A DNA stretch of 64,000 nucleotides. Origin: Linderina pennispora. Taxonomy: Eukaryota; Kickxellomycota; Kickxellomycetes; Kickxellales; Kickxellaceae. Position 1 is the stretch's first letter. Every line of letters begins with the position of its first letter. The stretch spans positions 186,001 to 250,000 of the forward strand of contig NW_024468253.1 in NCBI RefSeq assembly GCF_002104995.1. Reading direction: 5' to 3'. The translations under genes were made by a program, and so were the position numbers. Under the pieces are notes generated by a model, which saw only the letters and a program-made list of their open reading frames with translations, was not told the DNA's origin and did not search any database. This document shows positions 22,222 to 33,800 of this stretch, in pieces.

Positions 22222-24058
22222 CTAGGAAAAACTCGGAATTGGGATCTCGCAAGGTGGATTGCGGAATTTATTCAACAACAGTTTGACAGTTACCGCGCCG
22301 GCTCCTTGCTTGCAGGCTTTCGCCTGGCTGTTGCGGGCCACGCGCGCCTGCTCCAGCTCATTGGCCTCGCTCCACGACTCCATTGTCAGCTCCGCCTCGC
22401 CCTTGGCGATGCTCACCAGGCGGGCCACGGTGATGACGCCAGACAGCTCGGTCTGCGTCATCATCTTTGCGCCAGTAGCGTGCGCCTGCTTGCGCGACTC
22501 CGCATATTCTTCCGAGATCTTTTCAGAAACGGCCTGCGGGACACGGAATTCCAGATTGCGAGCATTCGCCAGATACTGCCGGATCTGGTCCCGGTGCAGC
22601 GGATCAAGCACCACAGGGGGCTCGTCCTGTGTCTTGGCCAGCAGAGAGCATAACTCAGAGCTCAAATACACGTCACAGTCATTGTGCAGGATAGATTTGC
22701 CCGCAGACAGCACCAGAACTCGAACATTGGTGTCCATCGGCACCGGCTGGTACGGGTACTGGAAGCTGACAGACTGGTCCTATGATCACTGTCTGCAGTG
22801 CATGTAGATTCTTGACGCCGCGCTCGCCCAATGTACCTTCGTCGAGACAAGTCTCGTCGCAGATGATCTCAGTGCCCGCCGGCAGCTGCAAAACTCCAGA
22901 GTGCAGATCTCCAGACTCGGCACTGGGCACAAACACCGCGCCATTCAGCAGCTTCAGATCAAACGGCAGCTCGACAACCCGCGGCAGAAGCTGCTCGAGC
23001 GCATCGGCGATGCGACGGGTGGAGGAATTGCGCAAAGCAAACCGGCCCGAGCCCTCGCTTGCCTGTGACGGGAACCCAATCAGATTCAGCGAGTATTTAC
23101 CGACTTTGGCGCCTTGTACATTGGCGGTACAAGACAGTAGGTGCAGCAGCAGGAACTGCGCCGCCAGCTGATCGCCACCAAGGACCGCCGTCAAGTGCGA
23201 CAGTGCCAGGTCACGCCCTTGCTCAAACTCCTTCGCTGAGAGCTCCACCGACTCTGTATCCAGCCCCTCGGTATGGAAGATCGCATGGATGCACGGCCAC
23301 TCGCCTTGGTCATCTTCGCTCTTCGAGTTGAACCCAGGCTCATAAACGCCCACCACATCCACTAGATGCGATGCCCGGGGCGCATGTGCTGGCGCATAAA
23401 ACTTCACCAGCGCTGCAACATGTGGCTCTCCTTTGAGCGGATACTTTTCGCCAACAGACTTGAGTCCCACCAACGCTCAGCATCTGCATCGCATCATCGA
23501 CTCCACTGCGCTGCCCTGGAACAGAGACGCAGTATGCGACCTCCTTCTCGGTAAATACATTGTGCGGCGACGAATAGTCGATCTCCCAGCCCTCCTCCAG
23601 CTCGTGGTTTCGGTCAGTGTAATGGGAGAATTTGTGCATCTTTTCGCCATCCTTGGATACCTGTGCCAGCTGATAGGTGAAGCTCCTCTCCGTAGCCCGG
23701 ATCCTGGACCATACACTGGAACCGTACAAGCGTCTGCTGGCTTCACATTGCTCCATGATCCACTCACTAACGGGATCTGGTCCCAGACTTTCATGGGTTT
23801 TGAACATGTCCTGGAAGTCCGCCTGGACCACCTTTCCAATCTCTGCAGCAGCTGTGTGCCCACTACCATCGACGCTAGCCTTGTGGCTCTCTAAAGAGGT
23901 TTGAAGTGATCAGCTTTTTGCGTGCGCATTCCACTCCTGAAGGAAATTGTTGCAGGTCTGACACATTGCCCCGCCTGTCAGCTGGCAACCTCCCGCTTAC
24001 CAAAGAGCCTGTTGATCACGTCGAGTGGGGAGTCAATATACTCGCGAATGTCTGTCAT
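22222..24058 (-). CDS. MCMBP: MCM-binding protein (MCMBP/ETG1 family; frame-broken)
   Basis: Binds Mcm3-7 and helps MCM assembly and unloading in replication. Start at the ATG 24056-24058 (MTDIREYIDSPLDVINRLF). A 64-nt intron (23937-24000, GTAAGC..TTCAG) precedes exon 2. Family landmarks in order: VVQADFQDMF; DYSSPHNVFTEKEVAYCVSVPG; HLVDVVGVYEPGF; CIHAIFHT; DQLAAQFLLLHLLS; VGKYSLNLIGFP; VLQLPAGTEIICDETCLDEG; HALQTVII; FQYPYQPVPMDTNVRVLVLS; GVITVARLVSIAKGEAELTM with a C-terminal helix. These match animal and plant MCMBP order and spacing. Base slips near 23900, 23475 and 22750 split the frame. The long insert between the N-terminal and central parts of human MCMBP is absent, so this version is compact. 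Confidence 0.85.
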
Positions 24059-24334
24059 TTGTTCACAGGTTGGAGTAGCTTGGAAAAAGGAGCAAGTGGA
24101 ATCAAAATAGGCCCGACAAGCCTGCAGGACTGAAACAGCCTATCCTCTGTGCCTCAGTCGGCATGACGAAAAACCACGTCAACAAAGAATTAGTGTGGGA
24201 TCAAAGAAAGCTGGAAGCGATCAAGAAACGCGACACTGCTTGTGTTTCTGAAAGGCTTCATCTTGGGGGAAAAGCTGAGGATAGAGATGGAAGGAACAAA
24301 AGTAAAAAAAAAGGATAGAACTGCATATGAATCT

Positions 24335-26236
24335 CTACTCCTCGTCAGAGCTATCGTCGTCGTTGCGGCGACCACCAGCCTGCTGGCCGCGCAGCTGCGC
24401 CATCTGGGCGGCGATTGAGTCGTCCTCTGGCTCCGAGATGTCGTCCTCAACAGGGGCCTCAGCCGGAAGCGTCGCCCGGTCAGCAACCTCCATGCGGATC
24501 TCCTGCAGCACATCACAACCATAGTACGAGTCGCTCTTGACCAGCAGCTGGAACGTGTATGTGCCCGGCTGCGGGGGTGCCTGGAACTGCACAGACACAA
24601 CACGCTCGGTAGCCAGGTTGGCAACGCGGATAGGAGGAACCACCAGCTTGCCGCTCTGGAAGTTGGCAAAGCTCACCCACCACTGCGACTCCTTGCGGCC
24701 GGCAAAGTAAGGGCAGTATACCTCGGGCGCAGTCTCCTTGCTCTCGTTCTTGGACATCCTTGACACAAAGTTCTCGATCGCCGCCGTATCCTCGTCAGCA
24801 ATCTCCTCGATGTCGGCGCCCTGGAAGCGCGACACAGCCTTGGTGCGGGCGTTTGTGACCTTGATCTTGGCGATAAGCGTTACAATCGACAGCGGCGTGA
24901 TGACCTGGTCGCCGATCACAGTGAGCAGAGCACGCGCAATCTCGACCTTGGGGATGACCTTGGCGTACTGGATCGCCTCCTCGAACTGCTTGTCACCGAG
25001 CACATTCAGGGCCTCGCGCTGCTTCTCGGCAGGCAGGCGCAGCAGCTGGTTGATTCCGTATACGTTCTTCTCCTTGTAGATTTTGGGCTGGTTCTCGTTC
25101 GTGATGCCAGGCAGCTGCATCAGCGGCGCGTCGTACATGTACAGGCCCTGAACAAGCATCTGCGAAATGCTCATCAGCTGCGTCGAGCAGTTGTACCAGT
25201 TGTGGCCAGTCGAGATCTGGAGCAGGCCGCGGTGCACAAGGTTCAGTGCCGTGATCACAATCTGCTGCTGCTGGTCGGCAAGCTCGGCATCGTCGATCTG
25301 AACACGGAAAAAGTGCGCATGCAGCAGAACTGTTGGCCTTCCACGGCATCCTTGCTCGTGAATTTCTTGGACGGCGTGAAGATCTCCAGAGCATGGCGGC
25401 GAGACACGCGCTGCACATTTTCGGAAATCTCCTTCAGAGTCTTGTCCTCGGACTCGCGGTACTTTAAGTCGTCCTCAGTGAACTCGGTGGCAGCGGTCAG
25501 CAGCTCAATCAGGTTGCGCTGGGTGATATGCTCGCGGATGTTCTTGAAGAACAGGCCCATGGTCGGGTTCAGGATACGGTCCTTCTGGTAGCGCGTCGAG
25601 TTGTACCACCAGCGGCCAACGTAGAATGGCATCACAAAGCCAAACATGAGCCCGTATAGAAGCAGCACAAACGGCGATGTGTGTGCCTCAACCAGGAGCT
25701 TGGGCAGCGCAATGCCCATCGACTGCACCTGCATGCCGTCAGGGTTGCCGTACTTGTTGTAGTTCTCCAGCGCCTCAGGGTCCGTCAGCGTCTTGTACGC
25801 GCGGTTAATCTCTGCCATCTTTTCGCCAGCCAGCTCCTTGTTCTCCTCGCTGACCTTGTCCGGATGCCACTTCATCGACAGCTGGCGGAACGCCCGCTTG
25901 ATAGTCGCCGAAGTCCTCGGTGCTGTCGATTCCGAGAACCTTGAACGGGTCCCAGTACTCTGCCTCTGCCACTTCGGTTGTCTTCACCTTGTACGAGAGC
26001 AAAAAGATCAGCGCCCAGCCGACAACCAGCAGAACGGCCCGGATCTTGGGCATCGACGACTTGTTCTTGACTTTGCGCGTGCGCACTTTGGGCGTCTTTG
26101 GCTTCATAGTCTCGCCCGAGCCCTTGTTGCCTACCAACAGGTAGAGCGTTGTGGGCACCACAGTCAGACTAAGCACCGTCAGCGCATAGTAGAAGAATGT
26201 GACGCCCGATTCGTCGTACGTGTACTTTGCACCCAT
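24335..26236 (-). CDS. SEC63: Sec63 ER translocon J-protein (frame-broken)
   Basis: ER-membrane component of the Sec62/Sec63 complex; its lumenal J domain recruits BiP/Kar2 for post-translational import. Start at the ATG 26234-26236 (MGAKYTYDESGVTFFYYAL). First TM about residues 14-36; a basic segment; second TM (RAVLLVVGWALIFLLSY). J domain: DPFKVLGIDS, then after a slip near 25905 TIKRAFRQLSMKWHPDKV with the HPD motif, EINRAYKTLTDPEALENY. Third TM (FVLLLYGLMFGFVMPFYVG). Then the Brl/Sec63 domain to residue ~620, including YCPYFAGRKESQWWVSF. The C-terminus is acidic (EDDISEPEDDS, DDDSSDEE), the expected Sec62-binding tail. Two more slips near 25335. Full family length. Confidence 0.95.
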
Positions 26237-27362
26237 GCCTCTGGAATTGCGAGCAACGATGCAATCAGTTTAGTAAAAGAAAAAAAGGAGGTTTGCGAAT
26301 AAAGTAGGAAAGAGCGAGCTGCGAGTCCTCTGCTCTGTTTTGCGTGGTGGTGGTGGTCCTCTTTCCTCCCTGTTTGTGTGCGGCTTGGGAACAAGAAGCA
26401 GCTCTCTTTGTGGCTCAGAGAGTATTAATGACCAGAATAGCGTAGACTGCAGAGGTTGTATGCGTGCAACGGCTACTGAATGCAGAGAAATAAAAAGGAG
26501 GGAAAACCAGTGAGTTGGAGGAGAGAAGAAGGTTTGCAAGCGAATATCACAGAGAATGTATGCCTGCTGCTTCGCGAAGCCAGGTCTACGCCAAGCTAGT
26601 AAAAGCCTCTGTGGCTGTTGATGCTTTAGCCCAATCCGCCCATTTGGCCTGCAATGCAGCGGGTCGCTGTAGTGCTGGCACTGCCCAGGAGCGATGCGGT
26701 GCGAAAAGTCGCTGGCCAGCACCCATTGGCTATGGCTGCAATAAATTAATTACTATGCCGGCTGGTGATTACCAGATGAAGATATCTGATTTACCCGGAC
26801 TAGGTCTGTCTGTGCGCAGCTGCAGTGCATGAAATGCAATGTCTCAGAAAATACAGGCGGCTTGAACCGAGACGCAGCCGAAAAAGGCACATGCTCCGGG
26901 TCTGGCTGATGCGCTGGACATGCTGCCCAGGCTACACATGATCAAGGCCATATGCAAAACTCTGTCTGCCTGAAAGGAGGCGAGCAACAGGCCAATGTGT
27001 CTCTGCAAAAACCCAGCTGTGCTCGCATGGACGCATTGCCTCTGAGTGCGATCAATGTCTTTCCGTGTTCGCGTGAGCTAAACCAATTCCGTCGCTGCCT
27101 CTATACCCCACGTTTTCTTTGCTTGAGTCCCATCTGCAGCTCGTTTAAGAGGCACTTTCCAAGACGTCTGGCAGGTTGCTTTTCCCTCTACTATTTTCCA
27201 GCTCCCTATTTCGCACTTTACAAAAACAAAAGCACAAGCTATCTCCGCTGGCCCCAAAAGCTCTTTAGTATTCTTGTTTATTAAGCAGTTTCGACATCTG
27301 GCCACAGAACCAGCTCTGAGCTCGATCTATACTCTCGACTATCAGCTGTGAATGTGCATAGC
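26237..27362. promoter_or_regulatory. Divergent promoter region, SEC63 / FAM72
   Basis: 1.1 kb between divergent genes. Short frames on both strands have no family resemblance. No RNA gene seen. Confidence 0.45.
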
Positions 27363-28419
27363 ATGCCACCAACATGTCCGCCTAGCAACGCTCATCCGTC
27401 CCGCTCAAAAAGCGTATGTCGACTGTACTGCCGCTATTGCCACAACAACGTGTGCAGCAGAGGCATGAGGGTAAGTATTTCTTTAGTGATACACGTGTGT
27501 TTGCGACTAATCAAAGACCATGGTGAACTGCGCATTTCATACCATTCTCCCACCCATGCAGACACCTTGCACACTTTCTTCCTGTCTGATCACGTTGCTG
27601 CGGTTTCAGAATTCATATTGTGTCCCGCATAGTAACATTTTCCCGATCAAACCGTAATAATGGCCCGGAACATGCCTCTCGCATTACTCACATGGGGTTA
27701 AATGCTATTAGAAATGGCAGTTATTGGGCTTCTGGGTACTAGAGTTGCTGATTACAATATGTAGGCGCTGCTGCTTGCCGACAACAGAATCGAGCTGTTC
27801 TCGACGGACATGCCGCCAATGCTGTAAGTAGTCCAGTCTACAATTGTGCTGCTTATATATTGTAATATCGCAACAAAAATGCTCGTAACTGACCACATTC
27901 TTCGTCCTGTTTTATTAGGCGCATTCAGCTGGTGGGCATGGATTACACAACACGGTCATGCAGGTGCAAAATACGAAACGTGGCCTGCCTAGGGTGGTAA
28001 GTAAATCTGGTCACACGCTCCTTGCCTGCGCCAAAAACTGTGCTTTCAGGGCAGCCACATGCTCTCATGTCTGCTTGAAACTCATTGCTATTGTCCAGCT
28101 ACGTAGTGGAAATGAGATTGGGTATCACATAACCCAGCCCTGCTCCGAGTGCTTGAAGGCGTGCAACAACGGGCATTTTTGGATGTTCCTGACGGAGAGC
28201 GTGTATCCAGTCGACCTGAAGGACCAGAAAAGTAAGTTTTGCAAAACAGACACTGCATTTGGGATCTCGCCACCCAAGCTGAAATCGTGATACGATTATA
28301 CGCTTTTCCTGCCTATGCATCCTGTAGACAGCGCCTTGATGATGTGGGCAAACATCCCTCAGGAATACGACCTTGACGAGTGTGTGGCATATGGATGTCG
28401 CGACACAATCTGCAGGTGA
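27363..28419 (+). CDS. FAM72: FAM72 homologue, five exons
   Basis: Exons 27363-27470, 27765-27823, 27919-27996, 28107-28231 and 28328-28419 join without any base correction into 153 codons plus stop (human FAM72 is 149). Donors are GTAAGT or GTAAGTA; acceptors TAG. Family landmarks: CRLYCRYCHNNVCSRGMR (SSRGMK in animals); ALLLADNRIELFSTDMPP; CRCKIRNVACLGCGNEIGYH; PCSECLKACNNGHFWMF; ESVYPVD; a C-terminus ending DTICR (ECIR in animals). Conserved cysteine pairs suggest one or two zinc sites. Human FAM72A binds the uracil glycosylase UNG2 and lowers its level; whether the fungal protein does so is unknown. Each exon on its own is too short to stand out, and the intron at 27997-28106 interrupts the Cys-Gly-Asn core. 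Confidence 0.9.
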
Positions 28420-28939
28420 ATCTCAGAGCCGCCCCCAAGCTATGTCCGCCCTGCCTGCATTTTGAAAACCGGCACTATCCTCTTTCTGTACACGTACTTT
28501 CGCCTCTGACAATCAAAATGCACGCACACAACCGGACCGCCTTCTCTCTTCCCTTTTCCGTTAAATTGGTTCCATATATGGACAAGGGGTTTGCTGTGAA
28601 TATATGTCTGTTCAAACAAGCATTCAAGGGTTGAATGGCCATATAGGCTTTGTATGATGCTGCGCCGCGGATCCGTAGCAATAGTTTCCCATTTGACATT
28701 TTAGGCAGGTCGATAATGCAGATCATTGCCGGACATGCAGCAGCAGTGCAATAAACTGCAGACAGAGCAGCATAGGCAGCGCAAATGTGTAGTGCCGCAT
28801 GGTCTGCATAGAGCAGCTGAATGCTTTAACAAAAGGTAATACATTGAAATGAGAGCCAAACTGAAATTTGCGATGAAGATAGCTGGACAGAGGTTGAAGT
28901 AATTACAGAGGATCTCAACACAAAGTGAGCGATGCTCCA
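28420..28939. other. Convergent 3' flanks of FAM72 and CFA copy 1
   Basis: 520 bp, no gene seen. Holds the two 3' UTRs by position. Confidence 0.5.
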
Positions 28940-30884
28940 TCACAACAGACGGTAGTCGCTGAGATCCTCGTTGTAGGTGCGTGTGAACACAAGCTGTGTG
29001 CAGCCAAGCGTGCGTGTTGCAAATGCGCCCTCACAGTACGCAAAATAGTACTCCCATTTGCGCCGGAACACGTCGTTATAGCTGGCAGTTTGTTCCGCAG
29101 ACTGCATATCACTCTTCTCGCTGTCGATCTTGGCAAGCTCTATGCATTTGTCAGCTGACTCACTTGCGTCCAAGGTGTTTAGATCGCGCTCCTGCAGGAT
29201 CAGCTGGGGGTTCTTGGGAGCAACCTCGGACAGGACCTTGTCGTATCCATGCAGGAACCGCTCGCGCCACGCACGCAGTGTGCGTGCATAGTGGTCCGGG
29301 AAGTTGGCTGCACTCTCCAGCATCAGAGACCCCTTGCTGCCTTTGGTTGCCGCCGACACCAGCGCCGACACGCTCGGGCAGTGGCCACCTGGGAAGATGT
29401 GCTTGTTGATGAAGTCGACGCTGTGCTTGTACGCCTCGTACCGCTCCTCGTTCATTGTGCTTGCCTGCAGCACCATCACGCCGTGGTGTGCGCTCAGAAG
29501 CCGGCTGCACTGCTCAAAGTACACCGGCAGGTAGTCAAACCCGACATGCTCCACCATCTCCAGCGAGATGATCTTGTCGAACTGGTACTCGGCCGGGTCG
29601 AGGTTGCGGTAGTCGATCAGCTTGATCTCGATGCGGTCGCTCATGCCAGCCTGCGCGATGCGCTGCTCGGCAATTTCCTTCTGCTCGGTGCTCAGTGTGA
29701 TTCCGAGAACGCGGCACCCAGTCCGCTCGACTGCCTAGTAATGTGTGGGAAATGTGCAGTGTGTTAGTGGTATGTCTATGCTGTCAGTGTGGCATGTGCA
29801 TGTGTATGTACTCTCTGCCGTCGCCATTTTGGCTCAACCTGCAGGTCGGAGGTGGGGGTGTCCTTGCTGTCGCTAGCCCAGTCGACAGAAGTCCAGTCAA
29901 CAGCAGCCCAGTCGACAGAAGTCCAGTTGATAGCAGCCCAGCTGATAGCAGCCCAGTTGATAGCAGCCCAGTTGACAGAAGCCCAGTCGGTGCCAACCCA
30001 AACGGCACCGAACAATTGGCCAGCACATGTGTGCGAGGGGAGGCGCTGGGGTAACAAAATAAACATACGCAAAGCCTCCCGCCATAAAAAAGAGAGAGGA
30101 AAAAGCATAACCACGTCGCCAAGAGCGCTGGCGACAAACACAATAAGCACAATAGCCGGTTTCCGGAACCTACCCGCATGGAAAGCGAGCCCCAGCCGCA
30201 CCCGAGGTCGAGCACGTAGTCGGTGGGCCGCAAGTGCGCCTTGTCGATGAGCATATCCAGCTTGCGGATCTGCGCCGCCTCCAGCGTGTCGTCGGGCCCA
30301 GCCCAAATCCCACACGAGTACGTCATGGTGGCATCGAGGAACATCTCAAACATCTCGTTGCCCAGATCGTAGTGCGCGCTGATGTTGCTGGTGCTGTTGA
30401 GCAGCGAGTTGCCGAAGCGCGTGTTGGCCAGATACATCAGCGAGGTGACGATGGGCGAGGCGTTGGACGAGTCAAGCACATCGCGGTTGTAGATGTAGAA
30501 GCGCACAAAATCGACCAGGCTGTTGACAGTGATTTCGCCAGCCATGTACGCCTCAGCAAAGCCCAGGTCCTGCACCAGCATCAGGCGCACCCAGAACTGC
30601 TCACTGAGGACAGTGATGACGACGTGTGGGCCATGGTCGGAGGAGTTGCCAAAGGTCGTGGACTCGTCACCTTCAACGATGGTCAGCGAGCCGACATTAG
30701 CTCCACTGAGGGCCTGAGCAATCTGCTCTTTGACAGCAGGGATAAGATATGACCACGACGATCCAAACATCATGCGGCTCAGCTTGTTGAAGCCAGCCTC
30801 GATGGTGTCAAGCACCATGTCCGTGAGGCGGTAGCCAGTAGTGGTATGGGCAATGCTAGACAGAGTGTTGTAAATGGCGGTCAT
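28940..30884 (-). CDS. Cyclopropane-fatty-acid-synthase-like methyltransferase, copy 1
   Basis: SAM-dependent enzyme of the CFA/mycolic-acid cyclopropane synthase family, which modifies unsaturated acyl chains of membrane phospholipids. Exons 30174-30884 and 28940-29734 with a 439-nt intron (donor GTAGGT, acceptor CTAG) join in phase to 501 residues; the start is the ATG 30882-30884. Landmarks: GSLTIVEGDESTTFG; AYMAGEITV; SAHYDLGNEMFEMFLD; YSCGIW; SAM motif VLDLGCGWGSL; VLGITLSTEQ; ISLEMVEHVG; HIFPGGHCPS; VFRRKWEYYFAYCEGAF. No frame break. It is the inverted partner of the gene at 35410-37406. A TATAAATA box lies at 31084-31091 (minus), about 200 bp upstream of the ATG. Substrate specificity cannot be read from sequence. 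Confidence 0.9.
29016..30674 (-). repeat. Inverted-repeat arm 1 (near-identical tract)
   Basis: 1,659 bp matching 35659-37318 on the opposite strand, across exon 1, the whole intron and most of exon 2. I found three one-base indels and no substitution. Sequence outside the tract is clearly diverged while still homologous inside the coding ends. Confidence 0.9.
29878..29988. repeat. 15-bp minisatellite in CFA intron (copy 1)
   Basis: About 7.4 units of ccagtygayagmags-type sequence (ccagtcgacagaagt, ccagttgatagcagc) within the 439-nt intron. It is identical in arrangement to 36345-36455. Confidence 0.9.
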
Positions 30885-33800
30885 TATAAGAGAATGCAAT
30901 CCAAAGAGGACAGAAGTATAATTGAGGGAAGAGGGGATGTGTGTAGTCGTGAAGGATAAGGGGTAGGGCGTAGTATCCTGAAAAGATATGAGTAAAGGGC
31001 CGGTTACACGAGTAGGGTGTTTTGTCGGTTGATGGAAGTAGGAATGTGGAATGCGGGATCTGTGGCGAGAGGCAACCACTAGATATTTATACTACTTGCT
31101 ACCAGTTCAGCTGCCACATACCCTCGGTGGTTGTAGATTCAGAATGGCGAAACCAAAGTTTGTTATCGACCTGGTCTGCTGTGCACTCTCCATCCTGAAG
31201 GCTCGAGGCTTGACAGGCAAATAGTAAGCATCCAGTGGTGGACGGGACAGCTTGCGGGTTATTGTCGTGGTATGAATGCCTAATTGTTATCGAGTGACTC
31301 AAATGCGCACCTCAACCAAATGTGCAGAAAATTGCTATTATTCAACTTTGCATGTATTGTAGTCCGGGCCTGCCAACATTTTCCACAAGCATTTCTAAAC
31401 GGGGAGACTGAATGGGCAAGAAGGAAAGCAGTGTCCTAGGTGTATGTTCCTGAAGGGTTGAGGTGGAGTGTCCAATCCAGGTACATCTTGTGATAGTATT
31501 CTAATGCCACTGAGTGCCACCGAGTACCCTCAAGAAGCCTCGAATAGCATATGATTAGACTGCACTGTCGCTCATCTGACACCAGCTACCATGCTAGCCT
31601 TGAGGTATTAAAACTGGCAGTGGTATCACACCTATCATTTGCACTGAAAATGCCCGGCAGTATCCAGCGCATTTTCTCAGGCAAAATAGAGAAATTTCTC
31701 ATATATACGAAGGCTTGCAAAGTGGCACCGCCTAGCAAAAGACCAAAACGCATTGCGGCGGAATCAGTCCAAAAATGGAACGTCAATTATCTTGTAGCTA
31801 GCCACCCGCAAACTGCCGCCGGGCCAATGTTTGCCGTAAAATGACTGGCAGGTAAAGCTATTTCGTTTTGATAACGCCTACGCCGCAGCTTTGGCCACCA
31901 TGTTTCTACTAGTGTTGGCGGAGTGGGTCGAGCTGGTGGTAGCTCAGGCCAGTCTTATCCCAAAGGCGCAGGACAATATATGTAATTTAGCCATGAGTTG
32001 TTTACTAAATGAGCTAATTTTATCTTCCATGGGGATTGGAATTTGGAAGGAAAAATACGCCGTTACCCACCCTGCTTTCTGGCCCGCTGCGTTTGTAGAG
32101 CAGAATCGCTGCTAGGGTTTGGTATCACTTGCAACCCGCCAATGTTTTGTCAGGCTATGATGTTGTATTCGGTGTGGCAGCTGTGTTCATTGAGTCCATC
32201 CGAAAGCGGTTTATCCTAGGCATGGAAAACAACCGGAATGAATAAAGCAGAGCATCCATATTTTTGAAAACTGCAGCATTCAGCAGGCATCAATCCTCAG
32301 TACAGCTGCATGCTTGTGTGGCTGGGCTGTCCAGCCTCGCTACGTCTACAAAGCGCAGTGTCCACCTACTGGAAGCGTACGATAGTGCGGCGATTGTCAA
32401 GGTGTGCACTGGCTAGCCATGTTGCTGGGTACTGTTACACATTTTTCAACCGACAACTTTTATGCAGCACACAGCGCTTGTGTTTTCATTTTTATGATGG
32501 ATGGACATGGAACAATTGAGGAATTTGGTAGACAATGTATATGGTATTTTGTAGGCGTTACATTGCAAAAACGTGATTCTCGAATAATGCCTCAGCTGGT
32601 GGTTCAAGAAGAACAATCAGCCAGCGCCATCGAAGCACAGGCACACAACATCTGCGCGATATATATATGGGTGCATCAATGACGCGTTGATGGTTTGCCA
32701 CAATGCCAGATTTCTGGAAGGTACACCTGGAAGTCGGTCGCAAACCAGCTGCGCCCTCGCTAGAATGCGTTGTGCTATGAAGTGGCATTAAAGGCTTTTG
32801 TTTGCAATGAACCTTGGCTTTGTTTCATTGCCATGAACCAGTGGCTTCCGGGAAGATGTATAGCCCCGCCATTTCGTGGGTGCTGCATACTGCCACAGCA
32901 TAATCCTGATAAAAGCTCATTTCAGCCCACCTTCCAGCCTGCGGGCAAGTGATATACAATGATCACTAGCTGCAATGTTATGTGGCGAATAAATAGTGGC
33001 ATCCTAGCTGAATTTGGAAAGTCCATACAAGTACCACAAACCGAGCATGATCATAGAGCGCTGCATGCATTCAATCTAGAATAGCGGTGGCTCCAGTGTT
33101 TGCCATCCTGCCTGCACCGATGAGAAGCACAGATTGGCAAAGCTCCTACAGCAGCAACAATGAAAATCGATAGCATTCATTTGACAGGTACGTTTTTTGC
33201 TATAGCTGTCTAGCCCAGGTGCTTGTACTCGGACACCTGTGTTGATATCAACAAGCCTTGAGCACTTCAGCCATATGGCTCAGCTGGTTTGCCACATAAA
33301 CACAAGGTTTTACTCGAAAGGTTGATTGTTGCTGAAGATATAGATGGAGCGCAGGATTGCTGTTAGTGGCAAGAGGTGTGGGGTGGGCGCAAAGATACTG
33401 GGCCATCTAGTTTCTGCCCAAATGGCATTGTAGCCAATTGTGCATCATCTTCTGGAGTGCACCGAGCACACCAATATACGAAATATTTTCTTGAACTGAC
33501 ACAATAGCAATGAAGTGGCGACAGAAATACCTTCCTGGGGCGTATCTGAATGAGTGTGGAGTCAGTATGTGTGGATGTATCTTGTAGGAAGAACCCAGTG
33601 GCTCCCCCTCATAGTCAATTTTTGCTGCAATACTGACTCGAATTGAGTGAACCATCATGGAAAAGTGCAAGAGGCAAAACAAATTTGCTTGGAAGGTTGT
33701 TTACTTCGTGTTGGCAAACATGCACTATTTCGATTTTTTCTGGTCAGCAAGAGAAGAGTGGCCAGATCTGTTCTCTTGCCTCTGACTGATGCATCTCAGA

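Noticed and set aside
29784-30172. Open-frame extension of CFA copy 1 with LLSTG repeats
   Set aside because: The family sequence resumes exactly after a GTAGGT..CTAG intron; the repeat lies within the intron in both copies.
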